A DNA stretch of 64,000 bases from Glycine soja (GCF_004193775.1 NC_041016.1:43139522-43203521); one strand, 5' to 3'. Positions 23,242-36,500 are shown, counted from the first letter of the stretch. Notes: generated from the letters alone by a model not told the origin. Made by a program: numbers and translations.

Positions 23242-24560
23242 TAAGGGTGGGCATATGGGTTTATACTAACAAATCGACTTTTTTAGCACGTAACTCAAAC
23301 AATCAACAAATAAAAAAAATCATTTGTATTAGATATTTAGTCAAACATGTGTAGTCCATGAACTAAGTAGACTTGGTTCGTGAACCCTTGTAGGCTGACT
23401 CATAATTTTGAAAGTTATACAATGTGTTATATTTTTTGAAGGGGTAGAGAAGAGACATCACTTTTGTAGACATAGATAGAGAGACACACCTACAAACATG
23501 ATTTTATTGTATGTTTTGAATCTGTCCTAGTCGAGGCTACATCTATTACCCCTCTTTTTTGCCCTTATTGTCACCATCATCTGCTACTTCCACAACATTG
23601 CTCAGTCATCATCGCTGGTGAGAACGTAGGTTGATTACAGCCTACTCTAGTCACAATCCAGAGGGTTCCTTAATCACACAACACAATAAAAGTTTTTGAA
23701 CAAATCTCTTATTCTTTCAAAATCTCTAGTATATGTTGCAAATCCTTTTGGTTTCTTCTTTGTACGACTCATTGTCTTTGATCTTCACTTGATTGGGTAC
23801 TTGAATGATAATGATAAAAACAATAAAATGTATAGTAGGGATGAAAATTTGAACTATCTTAAATTGATTTTTTTTCATATTTTCTCCAACTTTTTATTAC
23901 TTGTTTGCCAATATTTATTTTGTTGATAGTGTAAAAAAATAATAGATTTGTAATAAAAAAATTGTAATTAGATTATTTTGAATTTTCTAAGTTGCAATAT
24001 AATTCTACATCTGAATATAAGATAAGGAAATTAGTCTTTGTTCATTTGTGTTGGCATTGTATGTGTTTGTTGTAATTCATTTGATCTTACTTTATTTTAG
24101 TTTAATTATTTTAGATTTGATTATTCAAATATGGATGCTTTTGACATTGGTTTAGATGAAAGTGTTAACATTGATGTTGATGTGGACCAAAATAACATTT
24201 TAGCTAAAGAAGATAAACCAATTTAATCTATAATGTTGAATAAAATGTTTGAGTCTTTCATCTTTTGTGTAAACCTTTTTTTCAAAAACTTATTTTAGGA
24301 AGTGACAAGAAAATGAAGGCTAAATGCAAGTATTGTGATAGAGATTATGTGAGTGATAAGTGTAAGGATTTGTTATGTCGAAACTAGAAATCATTTTTAG
24401 AAATTGAAATTAATTATTCTGAACAACCTAAAGAAAATAATGAGAATTTTTTTTCAATAATAAAGATGTTTATCTTTAAAACTACTCAAAATGCAGTTCT
24501 TGTAAATGAGTTTCAAAATTCAAATAACAAAAAAAAACCTCTAAAAACTTATGATAAAGT
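23242..24560 (+). mobile_element. hAT-type transposon relic, 5' end and N-terminal transposase
   Basis: A hAT-like terminus TAAGGGTGGGCATATGGG lies at 23242. At 24131-24226 a short frame starts MDAFDIGLDESVNIDVDVDQ, followed near 24310-24400 by KMKAKCKYCDRDYVSD, a BED zinc-finger remnant as in hAT transposases. A stop and loss of the rest of the finger disable it. The dimerisation domain and the right end are missing; Helitron-related DNA begins at 24990. Confidence 0.6.
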
Positions 24561-24989
24561 GTCTACTCTACAACGTAAAATGTGAAATAGGTAGAATGTT
24601 ACATGTACCTAATAAAGAAGAATGAAATTATATATTCACATATATGTTCTAAATTATGATAATTAAATAATTTAGCAATTAAAATAAAATACCCATATAT
24701 TATCAATTTTATGATTCTCATGTAGCTGTTTAAAAATTATAATTGAAGTTCAATAAATAAAAATGAAAAATAAAGACCGATAAGAAAAAAGGTCTAGTGC
24801 ATATTAGTTAAACATAAGGTTTAAACTTCTAATTTGTATAACTTCAAAAGATAAAATAGATGGTATAGAAGCCACATGACAACAGGGCTATAAAGATTTC
24901 TATCACATAAATATAAACAATGTAAAGTCACAACTCTCAACCATGCTAGTCTCAAACAAATAAAAGGGAAAGATTCACAAACTTCTAAG

Positions 24990-26690
24990 ATAGAGGTCGC
25001 ACGTTACGCGGGTTGATAAATAATTAAAGAAATATTTAAATAAATTATTTGTTTGATAAATTAAATTTAAAAATATAATTTGTTAATGATATTTTATATT
25101 ATTTTTTATCAAAAGAAATAAAAAAAATTACGTATAAATTGAGATTTTTTTATTTGTCAATATATTTAGAATTAAGAAAATATTCTATAATTAGAGACCG
25201 ATCACTCAACTAAAGTTAATTAAGGTGAAGATAAGTGTTATGTATAAATTTGATATAAGACTAAAGTGAAATTGACATAATAAAGCAGTCAAAGAAATAT
25301 ACTTAATGAAAGAAAAAATAGTCAATCATAATGGTAAAAAACATAAAAATGATGCAAATAAAACATCGAAAACTGTTCATTTAAATAGAATTTTTGTATT
25401 TATTTTCGTTTGTCGGTGACCTGTTGTTGAATTTTGTTTTCTTTGGTGTGCTCCTTTTTAAACTTTAAAGTAAGATTGACTCTTCATTAGAGAATGTCAT
25501 AACAACTTGTTTATTCGCCTTTATCCTTAATGGACTTTCAGAGATTGAATTAACTTCATTTGATGATGAAGAATCATCTTTTGACTTATTGGATGCTTGT
25601 AGTTTTGAGCTTTTACTTATAATAGATTGTTTTTTCACACTTTTCTTTAATAGACTTTCTTCTTCTTTTGATGATGAAGATGCATCTTTTGAATTATGGA
25701 TAGTTGTAGCTTTGGACTTTGACTTGTGAAAATTTGTTTATTTGCCTTTTTTTCTTAATGGACTTTGTGAGATTTGACAAACTTCTTCATTAGATGATGA
25801 AGATGCGCCTTTTGACTTGTTGGATGCTTGTAGTTTTAGGCTTAACTTATAAGTAGTTCTTCACTGGAATGATATTTGTCATGGTGAAGCGGACTCCTTT
25901 TTTTTAATATTAATTAGTGGATGAAAGTGCGTTTGCAAAGGGTATTTAATATTGGGGTATGTCAGCCTTACTTGTATTTTGGGCGTGAAGGAATTCAAAT
26001 GTTGCTGTGTTTAGAATTTGTTACACATCTCGATTGAACATTGTGAATGTTACTACACTGGTATCATCAGAGACTTTCGATTATATCTTGAACCTAAAAA
26101 AGGTTTTTAAGTTTTTAATATTTATTTAATTATGTTATAAAAGTAATTCATTATATACAAAACATTAAACCTTGTTGGATACTAGTTGTTTGCATTCTCT
26201 ACAAGTGTATTGATTTCCTCTTTTGGCATCTCTCACATGCAACATAATTCAAAATTCCAATTGAACCATGGAACTCATTGATTGTTGCATGAATTGTGAA
26301 CATATTATCCTATTATTTTATACATGTTAAAACTAAGAAAAAATAAAGTATTATTGAATATTATGAATGTGAAGGTCATGGTAGGTTAGCATACATGTGA
26401 TTGAGATACCCATCTCATGCACATTATACCTTGCAAAGATCTTGTATTTTTGGACATTCTCTTGTTAAGATCAATGTTGACAAAACTTGAAGAAGATAGT
26501 TCTTTTATTTGATGTTACTCTATTTTTTTCTACAATGTAGTTATTTAAAATAAAATTTATAATTTTTTAGATACATCAATAAAAACATTAGAATAAATTA
26601 ACGACTTTGTTTGTTGAATGTTACAAAATATGTATAATAAAATAAAATAAAAGAATAAAATTCATTTTACTCTATCTTGAGAATAAAAGA
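24990..26690 (-). mobile_element. Second Helitron relic, inverted relative of 6250-7145
   Basis: The reverse complement of this stretch aligns with the right third of the 4563-7145 Helitron, including its last 100 bases. Its end reads AACCCGCGTAACGTGCGACCTCTAT, a better-preserved 3' hairpin with the final CTAG changed to CTAT. It is longer than the matching part of copy 1 because it keeps more of an RPA-like pseudogene. No 5' TC end was found, so it is truncated. Confidence 0.65.
25400..26240 (-). pseudogene. Replication protein A large-subunit-like pseudogene carried by the Helitron
   Basis: On the minus strand a broken frame gives NQYTCRECK near 26205, then KVSDDTSVVTFTMFNRDV (about 26085-26030), resembling the Cys-bearing C-terminal OB fold of RPA1. 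A long Ser/Lys tail follows with three diverged units of the type KLQASNKSKDDSSSSNE (25860-25520) and ends SPLRIKANKQ. Plant Helitrons commonly carry RPA1-like genes that bind single-stranded DNA. Stops, frameshifts and unclear introns make it non-functional. The assignment is by motif only. Confidence 0.55.
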
Positions 26691-26699
26691 ATAAAAATA

Positions 26700-28140
26700 A
26701 AATAGGGTTGTGGTAACATATAGAAACAATAAAGAGAAATGCAACACAATCAAATTACAAACCAATCCAAATGCTACTCTATATCACAAACTAAGGCCCA
26801 ACATTACATATATTAATTGCAACATCTTAAATTTAAACAACATATGCATTAATCACATGACATGTATACTCAAGCACATGGCAATAGAATTCACAACATC
26901 AATCACATAGAGTTAGTCACACATTCCCTAAAGGTGTGCCATCTTTGCATGCATGTAATAATATATCTCTCTCAATTACATGAAACACATATGGATATCT
27001 GAATTTATATAAGGGTGTCCATTGGTTTAAATCAACTTGACGATTCAAACAAAACCAATTAAATGGTTAGGATTTTTCCCTAACTGCTTCCCTTAAGATT
27101 GCCTCTTTCTTGCTTGGCATCTCTCTCAAAACCACCTCCAACATTAAAATCTCAATTGCTACCACATATCACTTTCTTGCTTTCCATCTCTCTTTTTGCT
27201 CAAACGTGTTCTTCTCCAACATGTCATTTGAATCCTTCTTTAGTTTATTTTCATGTTGTTCTTTGCAATGGTTCTGCTTCCAAGATCACCAAATGTGTTT
27301 GCGGTGTCGAAGATTTTCATCCTAACTCATTTCTATAAGCATCTCTCTCAAATTTTAATTTACCTTAGTTATTACCCTTTAACTATTTTCTAAATCACCC
27401 ACTATTTTCTTCCATACTCTCATATAAAATTAATTATATTAAATTGTTAAAAGATACAAATTGATAAAAACTATGACAATATATAATGACAATTCCCCTT
27501 ATTTGGTGTCCACATTTATTTGGAGGTTTTTGACCCTAAATAATTAGCAAATTACCACCTTTGATGTGTTCAAAAAGTTATTGTTTAAGATGTTGTTTCT
27601 AGTTTTTTTTTATGCACAAAACTGTTTTCATTTTTATGACAGTTTTCATACTTTGATGCATATAATAGAATTGGTTTAAAACAAAACTTGTTATTAAGAG
27701 CATGATTTAGTTATAAATATCATTTTACAAAACAATTAAGCCTGTTATGAAAATTTTCTTGTGTATGCATTATGATATTTGTCATTCTGATGCTCAGAAT
27801 GTTCTAATGCAGATGCAATATTATATACGACAACAAATAACATAATGTAAAGAGGAAGGAAAGAAAGGATTCAAAACAGGTATTTTTGTGTTAGTTCACC
27901 CCAACCTTGGGCTATGTCCAATCCTCATCCTTCAAGATGAGATTTTCCACTAACACAACCAACAACCTATTGGAGTTTTACAATTACCAACCACTCGTTG
28001 GACTTCAGAACATCTCCCCCACTGTAATACCGCATCTGGTCAAGGCTTGGGGATAACCTGTCTTAACCACAACACCATTGGAGAGGCTATCCAACTATTC
28101 TTCACCTCTTTAGGTGGGCTTAACCCACATAATGATGCTC
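26700..28140. other. Intergenic DNA, no gene recognised
   Basis: Open frames at 27099-27338 and 26710-26910 show no domain and overlap in different frames, so they are not called. A C-rich block at 27890-28140 (CACCCCAACCTTGGGC and similar) looks like part of an old repeat. Confidence 0.3.
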
Positions 28141-31100
28141 CTTATATTGGGAATAAATTTGTATGCCCACGATCCAAGTCATCATGTAGTCAATTCTAAT
28201 TTTAATAATAAAGTATTATTTTATTTTCATTGTCATATTTCGCTATTTGATTAAATGGTTCATTTGATAATGTCCTTGATTAAAATTAAAGACTTGTTAT
28301 TATAATAGAGATTATGATAATGAGAAACAAGTTTGTTCTAATTTTAATCTAAATCGTTCTTGATCATAGGATTATTGTAAATAGGATATCAATAATCCGG
28401 ATAGATTAATATATATGTGATAATATTTATTGGATAAATATTAATAGATCTCATTTATTAATTTGCATATATATATGAGTCACATGTTGATGTGATAATT
28501 GAACTGACTCAATTGAAATTTTCTAATGGTTAAAATTTACCATAAACTGTCAATAGAAAATTCTCAAGAAGATGTATAATAGCTTTCTTTGACCTGAGAT
28601 TGTCATAATAATTAACAGATTATTTGTTGTATTTTGATTCCGGACACCTAATGTTTTAGAGCACTTGCTGAATGGATATTGAATATGATTAAATACCTGT
28701 AGAATTAATGATTAATCAAGAAGGAATCCATCAACTCTTGGTAATGAGTTTGAGCTCTATGAATAAAATTATATCCTGGTCAGGAAAATTAAATGAAAGA
28801 AGAAATGAGTTTCTTAAGTCATTATGTGTTAACTCAAAAGGGTTTGACAATAATACCATACTCTAGAGTTAACCCAGAACTGTAAAGATGGAAGAAATTA
28901 TTATCCTACTCTTCTAATGGTTCTTGAAAGTAAAATGTTACTTCATGCTATCCGGACGTTAAAGAGTATTGCTAGATGCCTACCTTGATTAGTATATTAA
29001 TTTGATTAATATATTACCAACTTAGTATTGAACCTATGAGGTCACACACAAACGAGTATTCTAATCTTTGTTGAAGAAATTATTTTAATATTTGATGATT
29101 AATTAAATTAGAGAATTTAATATGATCAAATGATTAATTGATTTAAAAAAGGTGAAATATTATTATATTTTTGCTAGCACTGAAAATATAAATAATATGA
29201 AAGATTTGATGAAAGAAGAAAAACAAACATGTATGATTTTGTATTTGGAATTTGGGTTGAAAAGACGGCTAGATACAAGTTTGACTTGGTCAATTATTAT
29301 TTTAATTTTAATTGCTAAATGGTTAGCAATAAAAAGGTAACAAGAAATAATATAGCTTAAAAAAGAAATACTATCAATAATGATTTTGATTTGATCATAA
29401 ATTTGGTATCCTTAGCGTGTTATAAATAGAGCCTTGGACTGCACGTTAAAAAAAAATCCAATATCACTTCTCTATTCTTATTTTTCCACTTGTCAAAGTT
29501 GTTGATGAATAGAAGTCAGTATGTAGAGTCTTCACACTATTGAAGAATTTTTATGCTTCAAGAGCTCATCAACAGGTACATTTTTAATATGCCATTTGTT
29601 TATAATATAATTTAAATACAAAATAGATCCTTTTATTTCGCAATGTGTGTTTTTAGAACACATTTTTTCTTTCACGTCACTCTTGGGAAGCAAAACCCAC
29701 TCAATCACGACACTCACCTGGTCATGAGAGAGACAATACAAGTATTTTTTTTCACCTCTCAAGGCTACCCAAGTATTATTTCACTCTAACCTCTTTAGGT
29801 TGCTATCTTAGAGACTCTCTCAAAGCTACCCACATTCCATGGCTTCTCCCTATCACTTCTCTCACCACCAAACTTAACTCATATGATTAATTTAGGATAC
29901 ACACATATTACAAACTAGGAAAAGGTGTTTGAGGGGGGTTTTTACAGCTTTACAACACTTATTTGGGTGAATCTTCTTTGAAGTTCTAAGTCTTATGCAC
30001 TCTTATTGTAACGATTCTGAACTCAGAACACATCTAGAGTGGAGAAAGGAGATGAATCTCGTTTATGCACAATGTAGGTGGTCTTTTACCTTTTCTTTTA
30101 TGTTTTGCACATGTCCTCTATGCTTTTATAAGTCTCACACGTTAAACTAGCCATTATCTAGTTGTTATGATAGTTAAGTAACTTCTTTTTGAAGTAGACA
30201 AACTGATGTTGTCATTATAATGATCAAATTTTGAGTAGCTTTCTAATGGTATATCAGAACTGTATTATAATATTGTTGAGAAAGGACCTATTCTAAGGCA
30301 TGTTCCTTATGATGAAGATAACATGATATGACATTATAGATAACTTAACTCCATCAATCCAAATTCTCATCACAACACAAATCATTCTGAAGTAGAATAC
30401 TTCAATATAGGTAACATGTGAAAGTTGTTGTTGTTATCGTTGTGTTAGTGTTCTATCTTTGGTTCAAACTTCACAAAGTATCTTCAGTCTTCATTCTAAT
30501 GTTGCACACCAGATCTTCTCAAGAAAATTCTCAACTTTCCACTTGTGAATATTCTAATGCAATTAGCATTGACTTTTTAATGTGTCCTCCATGTGTGTGG
30601 CATCATATGGAAAGTGAGATGCTATCAACCTCAATCTTTTGATGTGCTCTTTGTATGTGTTGCAACATATGAAAGAGGTGGTGTTATCTTTGAGGTGTAA
30701 TATGAACATTTCTAAACTCCATTTTGAAGTTTAGTCTTCAAAGTCAAGATCTTCAAAACTTTGATGTATACTTTCATGCAACTTCATTCTGATGCATAGA
30801 TATTGCATTATCTTGAATTCAATACATTATTTTGATGTAGTTATCTTAAAATTTCTCTTATCTTGATTCTATTTTGTTGCCAGAGTATCATTCTAATGTT
30901 CTCAATCTCAAAGTCATCAATTACACCATTTTGATGTTGATTCTAGTACAACTTCATTCTGATGCAGTATGCTCAATGTAACCTTTGATAGATCTTCAAA
31001 GTAAGGTATTCTTGAAGTCTTTGCTACATTATAAGATTGGGATGTTTAGATGGAAGCACTAACTTCATCACACAGATGGGTTTCATTCAAATCTTCTAAA

Positions 31101-31338
31101 GCTTCTCACTTGAAAGCATAGTTGAGACATTCATTCTTAGCTTGTTTTGAACTCATGAGAACACTTGCTATGTTATGATCTTTGTATATGTATCATTTGA
31201 AGATATGTTGGCTTGCATAACTTTCTTGCATATGATGTTTTGCTTTGAGAGAGCTCTTTGATGTAGATGAAAAACCATGGAATGTTCTTCTTATAGGAAT
31301 ACTTTGATGAGACGAGATGACATACTTGTATTAAAAAC
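28141..31338. repeat. LTR-like repetitive DNA with recurring ATTCTGATG motif
   Basis: No coding domain is visible. Variants of TTCATTCTGATGC recur at about 30333, 30490, 30551, 30783, 30825, 30887, 30922 and 30952, with another at 27782, always on the plus strand. This looks like the U3 or untranslated part of an old retroelement. The third Copia is inserted into it, since DNA of similar character continues after 33898. The family was not identified. Confidence 0.4.
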
Positions 31339-31601
31339 TATAGGATAATAAACATAACTCACATAATGAAGGGAGATGAATGCACACATTTTATTGAATA
31401 ATAATCTGTTTAAATAGAGATTTTTGTAATTGAAAGAAATCATAAAAGCAATAATTGACTTCCTAAACAATAGCCACTAACATAACAACTACTAAGTAAC
31501 AAAAAAATAAAATAAACAGTCCTAATGACTCGGTCAAACAACTAGCAGAAAATAAATTAATAGGCAACTGCTGATACACACGTTCAACACTCCTCCTTGT
31601 A

Positions 31602-33811
31602 TCAGTGTTTGACAAGTCCAAGTTTCTCTCTCAGTAACTCAAATTTGCTTTTTAGAAGTGCTTTGGTGAAGATATCTGACAGTTGGTCTTCAGTCTTGCA
31701 GTACTTCAAGCACACTGCATCATCCTTCTGTACATCTCTAAGAAAAAATAATTTGATGCTAAAATGCTTTCTTTTTCCATGAAAAATTGGATTTTTAGAG
31801 ATGGCTATGGCTGCCTGATTGTCCACCATTACTTCAGTAGTTGTATCTTGCTCCAAGTGCAAATCAGTTAGCATTTTCCTTAGCCATAAGGCTTGATTAA
31901 TAGCTGTTGTGGCTGCTATAAATTCTGCTTTAGCGGTCGACTGTGTGACTATTTCTTGTTTTTTGGAACACCAAGAAAACATCCCTGATCCAAAACTAAA
32001 ACAGTAACCTGAGGAGCTTTTCATGTCATCTAAAGACCTTGCCCAATCACTATCAGAATAGCCTTGCAACTTGAAATCTTGTGATTGATTGAACTTCATT
32101 CCATAATTTAAAGTCTCCTTGACATACCTCAACACTTTTTTTGTTACTTTAAAGTGAGATTCTTTAGCACACTTGAAGGTACACTTACAACATACAAGAT
32201 ATCTGGTCTTGATGCTGTGAGATACATTAAGCAACCAATTAAGCTTTTGTAGAGTGCTTCTTCCACTTGTTCTGAACCATCATCCTTGCATAACTTCTCC
32301 TTTTGACACATAGGAGTGTTCATGCCTTTACAGTTCTCCATGTTGAATTTCTTTAGGATCTCTTTTGCATACTTTCTCTGACAGATGAAGATATCCCCTT
32401 CATTCTGCTTAACCTCCATACCAAGGAAATAGGACATTTCTCCTAGGTTTGTCATCTCAAAGACTTGCATCATATCATCCTTGAAATGCTGAATAAGTTC
32501 TACATTGCTGCCAGTGACTAAGAGATCATCAACATACAAAGAGATCACAATGAAGTTAGCTTGATCACCTTTGATGTATAAAGTGGATTCACTAAGACTT
32601 TTAACAAAGCCTAGTTTTGATAAGTACTCATCAATCCTGTTGTACTAAGCTCTTGGGGTCTATTTCAAACCATACAAAGTCTTCTTTAATAGATAGACTT
32701 TGTCCTCAAGTCCTTTCACAAGGAAACCTTTAGGTTGCTCAACATAGATTTCTTCCTCCAGAAATCCATTTAAGAAAGTTGACTTTTGACATCAAGTTGG
32801 CAGATTTTCCATCCCTTCTGTGCTGCAATAGCTAGCAATATCCTAATGGTATCCTGCCTTGCAACCGGAGCAAAAGTATCAAAGAAATCTACTCCAAAAA
32901 TTTGAGCATACCCCTTTACTACCAAGCTTGCTTTATGTTTGTTGATTGAGTCATCTGCATTCAGCTTTGTTCTAAACACCCACTTCACACCTATGACTTT
33001 TTTGTGTTCAGGCCTTTCAACGAGTTCCCAAGTCTGATTTTTATCAATCATGACAAGCTCCTCCTGCATTGCAGCACTCCATTTTGGATCCTTCTTTGCA
33101 TCCCAATATCCTGCAGGTTCTAGAACTACTACATTGCATCTTTCATAAATATCTGAAAGCAATCTAATGCCTCTCACAGGTGCATCATCAATTAACTCAT
33201 CTTGATTTTGCAAAGGATCAACTATCAACATCTTTTCAGTATCATTCCAGCTCCATTTCTCATTCTCCATGAAGTATACATCTCTGCTTATCAGAATTTT
33301 CCTTGTGTGAGGTTGGAAAACTCTATAAGCTTTAGATATTGAACTATATCCCACAAAGATACCAGGTTCAGCTTTCTTGTTTAGCTTGTCTCTCTTAATC
33401 TGTGGCACATAAGTAAAACACAAGCATCCAATATACTTTAAAATTTTTTAAGAAAGGTTTATAACCATACCAAGTTTCAAAAGGAGTCTTCCCGTTTACT
33501 GCTTTGGTGGGAAGTCGATTTAGCAAGAATATTGTAGTGTTTGCAGCTTCTGCTCAATATTCCTTAGGTAACCCTTTCTCATGAAGCATATATCTGACCA
33601 TTTCCATTATCTTCCGATTCTTTCTTTCACTAACCCCATTTTGTTGAGGGGTGTAAGGAGCTATTAATTGATGCTCAATGTCTGCTTCCTCACAAAACAT
33701 GGTGAATTGTATTGAAGTGTACTCCTTGTTGTTATTAGACCTCAAAGCTTGAATCATGCATCCACTTTGCTTTTCAATCCACTGCTTAAATCTCCAAAAT
33801 ACACTTGCAAA
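31602..33811 (-). pseudogene. Copia pol (integrase, reverse transcriptase, RNase H), broken
   Basis: In order on the minus strand: integrase core (33811-33554, APYTPQQNGVSERKNR), integrase C-terminus and reverse transcriptase start (33423-32770, KVIGVKWVFRTKLN), a YVDDLLVTG catalytic site (near 32535), and RNase H (32090-31800, GYSDSDWARS). The C-terminal IFTKALLKSKFELLREKLG follows near 31640. At least four frame breaks or stops (near 33425-33460, 32770, 32650 and 32145) and a short deletion near 32150 inactivate it. Confidence 0.85.
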
Positions 33812-33897
33812 AAAATAAAATAAACAGTCCTAAAGACTCGGTCAAACAACTAGCAGAAAACAAATTAACAGGTAACTGCTAATACACACGTTCAACA
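33808..33897 (-). repeat. Truncated 5' LTR of the third Copia element
   Basis: About 90 bp match the start of the 3' LTR (31500-31589) with a few differences. The break lies in a C-A7 run present at both places, which points to a deletion through short homology. Confidence 0.8.
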
Positions 33898-34174
33898 AAA
33901 ACATTTTGGTGTGAGCTTGTTGCAACATGTTATGCTTGCTACTATTTTTTTATTTCTTTGACAATTTGAATGCCCAAACTGACTTTTGATGTCTTCATGA
34001 GAATTATAGAGAATTCTATCCCTGACATTCAGGCATTGATCTCATGTCATTTGGACCACTACAATATAAGCAATCTTCAAAGCATTGCAATTGTGTTATA
34101 TTATAAGAATCGAATGACATCTTTATCTTGATCATCAATTTCCTCCACGAAAAAGCCATATTAGTTCACAACTT

Positions 34175-34177
<3 letters not shown>

Positions 34178-34250
<73 letters not shown>

Positions 34251-34254
34251 GTAT
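34178..34254. repeat. (TA)n microsatellite followed by (GTAT)n
   Basis: About 30 TA units (34178-34238) run directly into four GTAT units (to 34254). Such tracts are length-variable in plants. Confidence 0.95.
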
Positions 34255-35450
34255 CTTAGCTTTCCATAAACACTTTGATCATCTCAAATTCACTTTTGTA
34301 GCTCAAACAGTTTTCAAATTACTACACACATACCATGCTATCCAAACATATCAATGTCTGCAACTTTAGGCTCAATTTTGTCCATGATATAGGTTGTATT
34401 AGACCACGATTAATTTGTTCATGAAAGTTGAAGATCTTTCTTCAGACTTTGAGTCTTCTTTAGTGCTTTCAAGCCCATCATCCTTTCCGAGTGACTTATG
34501 ATAACTTAGAGTTTAGTTTAATTATTGTTTTCTACATAACTTGTCTTTTCTGAATACACTTAAGAAACTCATCAATAAACATAAACTTAGAAGACTTATG
34601 ATTTGTGTTTAGAAGGTTTGTCATAATTAAAATAAAAGATTTTGGACTCAACACTTTGATTATTAAATTAGACTATGTTTATAGTTTTTAGTGTGCATAT
34701 CCTATTACATTCTCTTTTTGTGTACCACAAATATTGAAAAAAAGCTAAAGAATCTTAAACATTAGTTAAAATATTGAAATAAAGGAGTGTTAATGACACT
34801 TTCTTCTAGATACTCTATATGTGATTTGTTAGAATTTATTAAAATTTGGAGTATAATAAAAATTCTAACTAATAGTATCTAAACGAGAGTGTCACAAAGA
34901 GTGTCGCTAGCACTCCTCTATTAAACAAATAGTACAAACAACACATACAAAATAAATTGATATATTTTCAAAAGATAGTATAATAAAAAGAGCCTAGGAA
35001 GTTCCATTAACAAATTGGTAGGGTTGTAAAACTTTTAAAATGAACAATTTTAGTTAACAAATTACTAAAATTTTAAAAATAGAAAAATGAATACTTTTAT
35101 TTTTAAAAAAGATAGATTCTTAAATTAAATTAAAAAACTGAGCAGTTTTAATTAATAAATTAGTAGTTTTTAATTTTTGTTAAAAAACGAACAGTTTCAA
35201 TTAACATAATGGTAGAGTTTTTGAAATTAAAAAAAAAGTCTGTCTAAGTTAATGAATTGTTATGTTTTTTAAATTAAAAAATGGGTAGTTTTAATAAATA
35301 AAATAGATAGGTTTTTTAAATTCAAATAAATTGAAAGTTTTTTTTCAGCAATAAAATGGATGTTTTAAATTTCAGTAAATGAAAAGAATGAGTAAAAATA
35401 AACAAAATTAAAATTAGTTATCTTTATTGCTGTTCTTTATTTTTTTTAAT
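34255..35450. other. Intergenic AT-rich DNA
   Basis: No gene is seen. From 35030 to 35390 a loose motif (AGTTTTAATTAAYAAATTRGTAG with poly-A) recurs several times, an old degenerate repeat. It directly precedes the pararetrovirus-like relic. Confidence 0.35.
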
Positions 35451-36500
35451 AGAGAAAATAATCAAAACTGAAGTAACAGACTTCTATGTAAATAAGGGCA
35501 CATTTACTGCTCTTGATAGTAAGCCAAACAGTGATAATATTGATTTACCGGAGCTGAAAGAGAACCACGGAAGTTGTACACCTGCATTATCTTAGTATAT
35601 CAATGAGCCCATGGAAATGTATGCGAAAGAAAATTCAATTTTCAAATCTCAAAATAAAAAAAAAGATTTATAACCGGACTTCCAAAATTATTTTCTGAAA
35701 AGATTAAAATGAACTTACATGATAATCCCATAACTTATGGTCAAATACATAATATAATAATGGATACTGGGATATAGGTTTATAAAAAAAATTTAAATTA
35801 CAAAATAAAATTCAAAAAGAAAAGATGACAAGTAAAGCAAGAGCTGGAAATCTTTTGTTAACAATATGGGATAGAAACTATTAAAGCTCCCAGTACTATG
35901 TAGAAAAGAAAAATGAGAAAACACTCTAAACCAATAAATACTTACAGAGAACTTTACAAGAGAAAATCTACAAAAAATATAACTTAATATTTTCAAAATC
36001 AAAAACCCGAAAACATAAAATCAAAGAAAAGGAATAATGCTTGTTGGAAATGTTGAAGAATAGGTCGTTATGCAAAAAATTGTAGAGTTCAACCAAAAAT
36101 AAAGGAAGTTAGAGCTACATCAAAATTTAAGGAAAAGTTCTACTAAATGTATTAATAAATTCTGACATAAAAGACACTTCCAATGAGGATGAAATAGATG
36201 AAGAAAGTAAAATAATCTATCAACTAGAGAATTCTACGTTGGGAGAAGACCCAGGAAGGTTATTGTTTACATCCTATTCTATCTAACTGCACAAATTATA
36301 AATCTGTCGTATATGTTCACTAAAAATCAGACCTCTAAACTAATTTCTATAATAGATAAGATGGAAGAGTAGTTACCATTAAAAAAATAATTATTATACT
36401 AATTAAATGATTTAATTCAAAAGGATGAGGGAAGCTGAAAAGAAATAATTCAATATGAAAGAAACATACAATAAATTTAAAATTTAAAGTGAGCAAATTA
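35450..36500 (+). pseudogene. Probable endogenous pararetrovirus (Caulimoviridae-like) capsid-region relic
   Basis: Short plus-strand frames broken by many stops give, in order: a segment containing EPMEMYAKENSIFKS (about 35610), a capsid-like lysine-rich part, a CCHC-type finger remnant starting near 36035 (CWKC...GRYAKNC) and an acidic tail (DIKDTSNEDEIDEES, about 36160-36210). The order capsid, basic region, Cys-His finger, acidic tail fits plant pararetroviral coat proteins. No reverse transcriptase or movement protein is seen nearby. Stops and shifts occur throughout, so it is long dead. A retrotransposon gag is the main alternative. Confidence 0.45.

Larger units (their letters stand above)
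31339..33897 (-). mobile_element. Third Ty1-Copia element (minus), gag and protease deleted
   Basis: The 3' LTR starts at 31589 (TGTTGAACG on the minus strand) just after a purine tract AAGGAGGAG. The 5' LTR is only a 90-bp piece (33897-33808) joined directly to integrase codons. The rest of that LTR, gag, protease and early integrase are gone. AAAAC flanks both sides (31334-31338 and 33898-33902), a possible target duplication. It would make the 3' LTR about 251 bp with an unusual TA end, so the left limit is tentative. Confidence 0.75.

Noticed and set aside
27099..27338. Possible secreted Cys-rich peptide gene
   Set aside because: Two overlapping frames look signal-peptide-like only because the DNA is CT-rich. 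There is no conserved Cys spacing and no supporting promoter or splice signal.
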